DNA of 64,000 nucleotides from Hymenopus coronatus. Lineage: Eukaryota; Arthropoda; Insecta; Mantodea; Hymenopodidae. The stretch's first letter is position 1. Every line of letters begins with the position of its first letter. Shown piece after piece: positions 57,676 to 64,000 of the stretch. A program made the position numbers and the translations under genes. The stretch is from contig CM060893.1 in assembly GCA_030762935.1 (NCBI GenBank), forward strand, positions 14,018,897-14,082,896. The letters run 5' to 3'. The notes under the pieces are model-generated. The model saw only the letters and a list, made by a program, of their open reading frames with translations, made no database searches and was not told the origin of the DNA.

Positions 57676-58533
57676 TACTTTCTCTATACGCACTATGTAC
57701 ATAGTGTATAGAGAAAGTATTGCACTCCACCAAAAAATTCGATACCGCGATTTCACCGGAAATATATGTTTTAGGGTCCCCTGTATCCAAAAAAAGTATT
57801 TTCAGAAAAAGGTCCGTGTGTGTGTCTGTGTGCCTGTGAACACAATAACTCAAAAACGAAAAGTCGGTAAAATGCCAAACTTGGTATTTAAGTTTAGTAT
57901 CTTCCAGGGATGCGACACGAAGATTTTGAGAAAAATCCCCCCACCCCAAACTACCCTTTACATGGAACTTTTTTCAAAAATTTTTATTTTCTAAAAAATG
58001 GCTCTAACGATTTGGATTAAAATATCGTATAATAAAGTTACTTACCTGATAAATAAAATGTATATTCTGAATTTTCTGGGAATAGCCTCTGAAGACTACT
58101 TTATTCTGGATGAATTTTTCATAACTACTAAACCGTAAGAGATGGACAAAAACTTAACCCACAAAAAATGTAGAGCACGTTAAAACACACAATTTATGTT
58201 ACATACATTTTTTTCGTGGAGTTGATCATTTTTGAGATATTCCTTTTTATTGGTTTCAGCTTTGAAAAACTTACACTTTTCTCATACAGGAATTTGTCAA
58301 CTCCTGTCCATACAAACAAAGGAACATCAGTCACATAGCAACCAGCTTTTGGCTTTCACTTTAACCTATGGTACTCCATTATTTCGCTTCTGCTTACTAT
58401 AAAGCAAGAAATAAGATTATTTCTGCTAATTTTTTTCTCAATTAGCATGAAGTAAATAGAAGCATAAGCTTTTTAACAATAATTTGCTGCAGAGATGTAG
58501 AGCAGGTCATGTGAATGGAACATCAGATTTTTT
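57676..58533 (+). mobile_element. H1 element, full length (model copy of the family)
   Basis: Left terminus ACTTTCTCTATACGCACTAT followed by its own inverse gives a hairpin with arms of about 18 bp (57677-57713). Then a conserved body, a GT-rich simple stretch (57817-57838), and a right half. The motif TAGAGAAAGT normally stands about 30 bp inside the right end (here mutated to TAGAGCAGGT at 58498), ahead of a stem-loop (GTG-AATGGAA-CAC) and ATCAGATTTTTT. No coding frame beyond about 120 codons. Asymmetric inverted motifs, a 3' stem-loop, an internal microsatellite and T-T insertion are the known marks of Helentron-derived non-autonomous elements; no Rep/helicase gene is in the window. Classification is inference. 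Confidence 0.7.
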
Positions 58534-58789
58534 TCTGTTCTGCTTGAAGAGGATCGACGATCGACGATCATGTAATGAATTTATTCGGCGACATTGGGTA
58601 TTGGTATGAGTTAAACCAAAACAATTTTACATCAATAGTTACCAGTAGCATATTTAAAATGTAAATGAATCTTGGATTTATTCTTGCTACACTGAAAGGA
58701 TTATCCAATCGGTTTAATGGGTCTTTCGAACGGAGGCTAAACTTACAAAGAGACCAGCGAATTCATAGTGAGGCTAAAATAATTGCTAG

Positions 58790-59581
58790 TTACTTTCTAT
58801 AGTACGTATGTATAACGTAGGTATAAAATAGAGAAAATATTGTATTACACCCAAAAATTCGATTCAGCGAAATTATTTTAAAATCTCTTGTACCAAAAAA
58901 GAAAAAAAAAAAGGATTTTTAGAAAAAGGTTCTCCGTCTCTGTGTGTGAGTGTGCATGTGAACACGATAACTCAAAAATGAAAAGTCTGTAAAATACCAA
59001 ACTTGGTATTTAATTTTATTATATTCCAGGCATATGACACAAAGATTTTGAGAAAAATCCCCCAACTGCTACGAAAATTTTGATATTCTCAAAAATGGCT
59101 CTAACGATTTTGATTCAAATATTGCATGTTAAAGATATTTACCTGACAAACAAATCTTGAATTTTCTTGGAAAGCCCTTGAAGACTTTTCTGGATAAATG
59201 TTATGGAATTTTGTATAACTGGCAAACCGTAAAAAATAGACAAAAACTTACTTTTTCGTGAAGAGGATCGTTTTTCAGATATTTATTGTTATTTGTTTCA
59301 GCTTTAAAAAAACTTATACTTTTCTCATACAGGGATTTGTCAACTCCTGTCCATACATACAAACAAAGGAACTTCAATCACATAGCAACCAGCTTTTGAC
59401 TATCACTTTAACCTATCGTACTCCCTTATTTCGCTTCTACTTACAAGTAACCAAGTAATAAGACTATATCTACTAATTTTTTCTGATTAGTCTGAAGTAA
59501 ATATAAGCATAAGGTTTTTTTTTAACAATAATATGTTGCAGAAATGTAGAGAAAGTCAGTTTATGGAACACATCAGATTTT
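58790..59581 (+). mobile_element. H1 element, diverged
   Basis: Hairpin decayed (58792-58835), small deletions, right terminus 59553-59581. 58534-58789 is single-copy DNA of intron 2. Confidence 0.8.
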
Positions 59582-59582
59582 C

Positions 59583-59980
59583 TTAAAATGGCGCTAACGA
59601 TTTTATTAATATCGTATAAAGATATTTACCTGACAAACAAAATGTTTATTTTGAATTTTCAGGAAATAGCCTCTGAAGAATACTTTGTTCTGGGTGAATT
59701 TTACGAAATTTTGCATAACTGCTAAAGCGTAAGAAGTGGACAAAAACTTACCACATAAAAAATGTAGAGCACATTAAAACATACAAGCTATGCTGTATGC
59801 ATTTTTTTCGTGGAGTTGATCGTTTTTGGGATATTCCTTGTTTTTGGTTTCAGCTTTGAAAAACTTATACTTTTCTCATACAGGAATTTGTCAACTCCTG
59901 TCAATACAAACAAAGGAACATCAGTCACATAGCAACCAACTTTTGGCTTTCACTTTAACCTATGGTACTCCCTTATTTCG
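59583..59980 (+). mobile_element. H1 fragment abutting exon 2
   Basis: From AAAATGGCGCTAACG to CTCCCTTATTTCG. It stops at 59980, 14 bp from the splice donor of exon 2 (minus strand). Confidence 0.8.
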
Positions 59981-59994
59981 CCATGTGACCTGAC

Positions 59995-60215
59995 CTGTTT
60001 ATCCTGGCCAGGAAGCCGTATGGTCCCCGGAGTCCTGCTGACTTGTCCAGGTTCCGGCAGTAGAGAGTCCACACGCAGTCCAGCACATTGCTCCCGTCTC
60101 GGTACGCGCGCCCCAGGTTGAGAACCGCTCGCAGTGACCCGTTGATGAACTCCATGATGTCATACAGGAGTCCTTTGTCCTCCTTCTCGACATCCTTCTG
60201 GCGGGCCTCGGGGTC
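59995..60215 (-). CDS. exon 2 of the membrane protein gene
   Basis: Starts after CATGTTGACAG with DPEARQKDVEKEDKGLLYDI, continues MEFINGSLRAVLNLG, then VLDCVWTLYCRNLDKSAGL and GPYGFLARIN. It is 221 bp, beginning in phase 0 and ending with two bases of a split codon. The donor AACAG|GTCAGG is slightly weak. The two cysteines and the dense hydrophobic pattern look like the core of the C-terminal domain. Confidence 0.8.
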
Positions 60216-61363
60216 CTGTCAACATGCCGCGAAGCAATGATGTCTGGCTTAAGTTAAATAAAATGGGGCCAGCAGACCTTCCTGCATCTAATGGTAAAGA
60301 GAGTGCCATAGGGCCAGTATCTAGAGATTGGCAGAGGATCAGGAAATGACAAAGTATTTGGGCTACAGTTAGCAGACAGTAAGGCACACTGATGCTAGGT
60401 CACGGGGCCTGCAGACAACCAGGGATCTACCTGCAATTGACGAAACCCCTGCAGCCAGTAAGGCACACTGATGCTAGGTCACGGGGCCTACAGACAACCA
60501 GGGACCTATCTCCAACAGACGAAACCCCTGCAGCCAGTAAGGCACACTGATGCTAGGTCACGGGGCCTACAGACAACCAGAGATCTACCTGCAATTGACG
60601 AAACCCCTGCAGCCAGTAAGGCACACTGATGCTAGGTCACGGGGCCTACAGACAACCAGAGATCTACCTGCAGTTGACGAAATCCCTGCAGCCAGTAAGG
60701 CACATTGATGCTAGGTCACGGGGCCTACAGACAACCAGAGATCTACCTGCAGTTGACGAAATCCCTGCAGCCAGTAAGGCACACTGATGCTAGGTCACGG
60801 GGCCTACAGACAACCAGAGATCTACCTGCAGTTGACGAAATCCCTGCAGCCAGTAAGGCACACTGATGCTAGGTCACGGGGCCTATAGACAGACAGGGGC
60901 CTACCTGCAATTGACGAAACCCCTGCAGCCAGTAAGGCACACTGATGCTAGGTCACGGACCCTACAGACAACCAGGGATCTACCTGCAATTGACGAAACT
61001 CCTGCAGCCAGTAAGGCACACTGATGCTAGGTCACGGGGCCTACAGACAACCAGGGATCTACCTGCAATTGACGAAACCCCTGCAGCCAGTAAGGCACAC
61101 TGATGCTAGGTCACGGGCCCTACAGACAGACCGGGGCCTACCTCCAACAGACGAAACCCCTGCAGCCAGTAAGGCACACTGATGCTAGGTCACGGGGCCT
61201 ACAGACAACCAGAGATCTACCTGCAATTGACGAAACCCCTGCAGCCAGTAAGGCACACTGATGCTAGGTCACGGGGCCTACAGACACACAGGGATCTATC
61301 TGCAATTGACAAACCTCCTGCAGCACTAAGGCTAGAACACGGGGTCTACAGAAAGGGACCTAC
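60216..61363 (-). other. intron 1
   Basis: 1148 bp. Apart from about 160 bp next to exon 2, it consists of the 79-bp array. Confidence 0.75.
60379..61363. repeat. 79-bp tandem array derived from the exon 1 splice donor region
   Basis: Twelve units start AAGGCACACTGATGCTAGGT at 60381, 60460, 60539, 60618, 60697, 60776, 60855, 60934, 61013, 61092, 61171 and 61250, followed by a shortened unit. Each contains ATCTACCTGCAATTGACGAA or a close variant, which on the minus strand is the end of exon 1 plus its donor (CAATTGCAG|GTAGAT). The shortened last unit runs straight into the true exon 1 junction at 61363/61364. Ten of twelve units keep the GT. Confidence 0.95.
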
Positions 61364-63010
61364 CTGCAATTGACGAACCTCCTCCGGCGGCATGAAGAGC
61401 GCACTGAGGGCCAGGACCTCAGGATCTTGCATCATCTCCCTGGCGGTGACGTTGTCCTCCTGCCATGCTATTTGCTGCACGTTCCTCAGCAACAAGAGAT
61501 CGAACGCGAGAAGTCCAAACGAAGCCAGACTGTTACTCTGCACAATGTTGGGTGTCCCGTTCCTGCTCTGGTATATCTGTTTCAACTTGTCCACCAGAAG
61601 ACTGGAGTTTCCTTCTGCTAGGGATCTATTGATGGCCTGCACCACCTCCAGTAGCTCTCGTCCTGTCCCTGAGTCTCCCTGGACCAGGTCCTCATCGCTA
61701 GAGATCCAGTTGTACAGATCCTGCAGTTTCTGCTGCAAGAAGTTGGCTATAGGGTTCTCGGAGTACTCGGGTTCTTCCCCATCGTACTGCTCCGGTCCTT
61801 TATACAAGTAATTCTCGTGTTCCGTTTCCCAAGGTGGCCGCCCGTCTTCGGGCTGCCCGTGATGATCGCGGTCATGCGGATATTCAAAATACTGGGAGAA
61901 AAAATGTTCGTCCTCTGGCTCCATCTTCTCCAGCTGGTTCCGGTGCTCGTGCACGCCGTCTGGGAACATTTCGTCGTCTTCTGGAGGAAAGAACGTGTCC
62001 CCATAGCCTTGGATAAGCCCAGGCTCTTTCTTCGGCAATGTGCTTGGATATTCCGTGTGCATGAACACACTTTCTCCTTTTGGGAGCATCTCTAGGTCCA
62101 TTCTCTTTAATTTGTTTCGTTCTTCAGGGTGTATAAAGGCGTTATCAGGATCTCCTATTATTGGCAGCGGGGCTCCAAGATGTTCTGGGTGCACGTTCAC
62201 GTTGTCAGTCATTTTCACCACTACTGCATCTGTCTTCTTTAGTTTATGTATTTCCCCTGGTTCTACGAAGGCGTTTATCCCGTCTCGAACCATTGCAATG
62301 CGGCCTTGAGTAAGATCTGGATGCATCTGTATACTCTCACCCTGCTGGGCTATCACTGAGTCCATCTTCTTTAGTGAATTTCTCTCTTCAGGTTGCACAA
62401 AGACATTTTCTCTATTTCGGATTAACGGACGCTCCATGTGTTCCGGTTGCATGAATACACCTTCACCGTTATCAACCATCACTTTGTCTACTTTCTTTAG
62501 TTTGTTTTCCTCCTCGGGATTTACAAAGACATTCTGTTCATCTGAAACCGAATTCGGCAGACTTTTCTTGCGTTCCGGGTTCACGAACATGCTCTCGAGG
62601 GGTTGTAGAGTCACTGGCTCTTTTTTCTGTTGATCTTGCTGATGCTCTGGAGATGGCAGCGCGTTCTGGTCTGTTTCGTTCAGTTTGTTTCGACTTTGTA
62701 TGTTGATGTCCTCGCGAACCGATGCTGGCAGATCTTCTCTGTATTCTGTCTTCACGAACACGTCCTCCAGGTGCTGGACGTCTTGAATTTCTCGTTGTTC
62801 CCCTGTCGTGCTTGTGGAGACAACTTCCTCAACGAGTGCCTGTTCCTGAGTACTGCCCCAGTCGTGTTCGCCGACCTGCTGCGGGTGATTCACGTCGTCG
62901 CTTGCCCTCAGAGCGAACCAGAGGGTGATCCCGGTGAGCCCCGTGACGGCGATGAGACCCACTACCAGAGCCGAGATCCAACACCGGGACTCCTGCTGCG
63001 GAGGCATCAT
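61364..63010 (-). CDS. exon 1: membrane anchor, repeat stalk, start of helical domain
   Basis: Encodes residues 1-549. Two ATG codons stand in tandem at the start (63010 and 63007). WISALVVGLIAVTGLTGITL begins the single membrane helix. From residue 82 to about 330 a degenerate motif, acidic-x-VFV-x-PE, occurs ten times (82, 139, 159, 183, 201, 225, 245, 269, 289, 313) with alternating spacings of 18-20 and 24. Every second motif is followed by KLKK-x-D, so the true unit is about 42-44 residues. Residues 425-549 are helical (FLQQKLQDLYNWI, LLAFDLLLLRNVQQIAW). The exon ends at EEVRQLQ on a strong donor, CAATTGCAG|GTAGGT. Confidence 0.85.
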
Positions 63011-63300
63011 GTAGCGGGTTCGTCTTGCCGTGAAAGACTGACTGACTCACACAACGGGAACCGCGAGGTCATCGCACTCCCTCTCCCACGCCGCCTTCCT
63101 TTCTTCTCAGTTCACTCTTGTCTTCCTTCACGTGTTCATGTAAATAACGAGGGGGAACAAAAGATGCACGAATGCTCAACAAACAAAAAGCTATGCAGTA
63201 CTTTGTACACTTCCCTACGTTGCATAATATTGCAATTTCGGTGCGATAAAACTGCTTGAAGACAACATATAACTATACACTTTATTATGATCTTGAATAC
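63011..63300 (-). promoter_or_regulatory. 5' UTR and candidate TATA-less promoter of the membrane protein gene
   Basis: Two overlapping initiator-like TCAGTC motifs lie at 63041-63036 and 63045-63040, about 30 bp before the ATG. No TATA box stands 25-35 bp further up. GC is high to about 63110, then falls. An H1 copy begins at 63301, so any upstream control region beyond 290 bp is repeat DNA. Inference only. Confidence 0.35.
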
Positions 63301-63874
63301 AAAAATCTGATGTGTTCCATTCACATGACTTTCTCTACATTTCTGCAACAAATTATTCTTAAAAAGCTTATATTTCTATTTACTTCATGCTAATCGAGAA
63401 AAAGTGACTGAAGTTCCTTTGTTTGTATGGACAGGAGTTGACAAATCCCTATATGAGAAAAGTAAGTTTTTCATAGCAGAAACCAAAAATAAGGAATGTC
63501 ACAAAAACGACGAACTCCACGAAAAAAATGTATATAACATAAATTGTGTGTTTTAAAGTTCTCTACATTTTTTGTGTAGTAAGTTTTTGTCCATCTCTTA
63601 CGGTTTAGCAGTCATTCAAAATTAAGTAAAATTCATCCAGAATAAACTACTCTTCAGAGGCTATTCCCAGAAACTTCAAGATATACATTTCATTTGTCAG
63701 GTAAATATGTTTAATATCCGAAATTTTAATCAAAATCGTTAAGAGCCATTTTTGAGAAAATCAAAATTTTCGAAAAAAAGTTCCATATAAAGAGTAGTTT
63801 GGGGTGGGGGATTTTTTTGAAAGTGTACCAAGTTTAGTATTTTACGGTCTTTTCGTTTTTGAGCTATGCTGCCC

Positions 63875-63927
<53 letters not shown>

Positions 63928-64000
63928 TATACGGACAATTTTTCTAAAAATGCTTTTTCTTGGATTCAGGAGGACTCAAAACATGTATTTCCGGTGAAAT
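63301..64000 (-). mobile_element. H1 element, cut by window end
   Basis: Right end 63301-63345, internal deletion near 63403. The GT-rich stretch has become (TC)n(AC)n at 63881-63928. Left hairpin lies beyond the window. Confidence 0.85.

Larger units (their letters stand above)
54932..63010 (-). other. gene: type II membrane protein, four coding exons, 677 residues
   Basis: Exons 63010-61364, 60215-59995, 56779-56666 and 54983-54932 join in one frame with phases 0, 2 and 2, all at GT-AG sites. The 2034-bp coding sequence ends in TGA. Residues 12-34 form one hydrophobic helix with no signal cleavage site, so a signal anchor is likely, with the long C-terminal part outside the cell or in the lumen. 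N-x-S/T sites lie at 460, 468, 520 and in exon 2. Parts: acidic repeat stalk (about 80-330), Glu/His/Tyr-rich linker (330-420), helical domain (420-677) with several cysteines. The C-terminal domain looks conserved, but I do not recognise the family; function unknown. Confidence 0.75.

Noticed and set aside
57641..57994. Recurrent 80-125-codon frames in H1 copies (for example 57623-57994) with a shared peptide
   Set aside because: The frame occurs in many copies on either strand with varying starts, frameshifts and stops, and crosses the palindrome and the GT microsatellite. It reflects shared non-coding sequence, not a conserved protein.
60379..61330. CRISPR-like regular repeats
   Set aside because: Unit is continuous 79-bp tandem DNA without unique spacers, inside a eukaryotic intron.
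61370..63259. Plus-strand frames of 60-209 codons opposite exon 1
   Set aside because: Antisense shadows of the spliced minus-strand gene.

Overview
The window is nuclear DNA of an arthropod, most likely an insect. Evidence is a spliced gene with GT-AG introns, a U6 snRNA copy, tRNA-derived SINEs with polymerase III A and B boxes, Penelope-like, non-LTR and mariner-like elements, satellites and microsatellites, with no bacterial operon structure. Base composition is AT-rich. The species cannot be read from the sequence; a large repeat-rich insect genome (for example cockroach, termite or an orthopteroid) fits, but that is inference.

Layout. More than half of the window consists of about 50 segments, in both orientations, of one non-coding interspersed family of roughly 0.85 kb (called H1 here). 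H1 has a perfect hairpin at its left end, a GT-rich simple stretch in the middle, and a right end carrying a short stem-loop. The motif ACTTTCTCTA is terminal on the left and inverted about 30 bp inside the right end. Full copies sit inside T runs without target duplication. These traits match non-autonomous Helentron derivatives (HINE/DINE-1-like). Other elements are inserted into H1 copies: a Penelope-like fragment that itself holds a U6-LINE chimera (3327-6095), a mariner-superfamily transposon with a one-base frameshift (47330-48896), a SINE (53226-53485), an AT-rich retroposon (37746-38254), and other H1 copies. From 21.07 to 25.29 kb lies a satellite of about 35 bp monomers with a 105-bp higher-order unit, interrupted by a SINE, an unclassified insertion and an H1 copy. 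A low-copy block at 44.1-46.2 kb carries a TATA box, short tandem repeats and a SINE with a 14-bp target duplication.

The one convincing host gene is on the minus strand, 63010 to 54932. It has four coding exons with consistent phases and a predicted 677-residue product: a single-pass type II membrane protein with a repetitive acidic stalk and a conserved-looking helical, cysteine-containing C-terminal domain. I do not recognise it by name. Intron 1 is mostly a 79-bp tandem array whose unit includes a copy of the end of exon 1 and its 5' splice site. Intron 3 is mostly a 94/95-bp tandem array. Intron 2 is filled with H1 copies, one ending 14 bp from the exon 2 splice site. Three further pieces (20735-21000, 30833-30948, 50379-50592) look like isolated exons of genes that extend beyond, or are spread through, the window.

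The most unusual objects are (a) the U6-ORF1 chimera, a full-length U6 sequence joined at its oligo-U tail to a LINE that has ORF1 but no ORF2, ended by a poly(A) and flanked by a perfect 10-bp target duplication, and (b) the amplified exon/intron junction in intron 1, which places about ten decoy splice donors directly after the true one.
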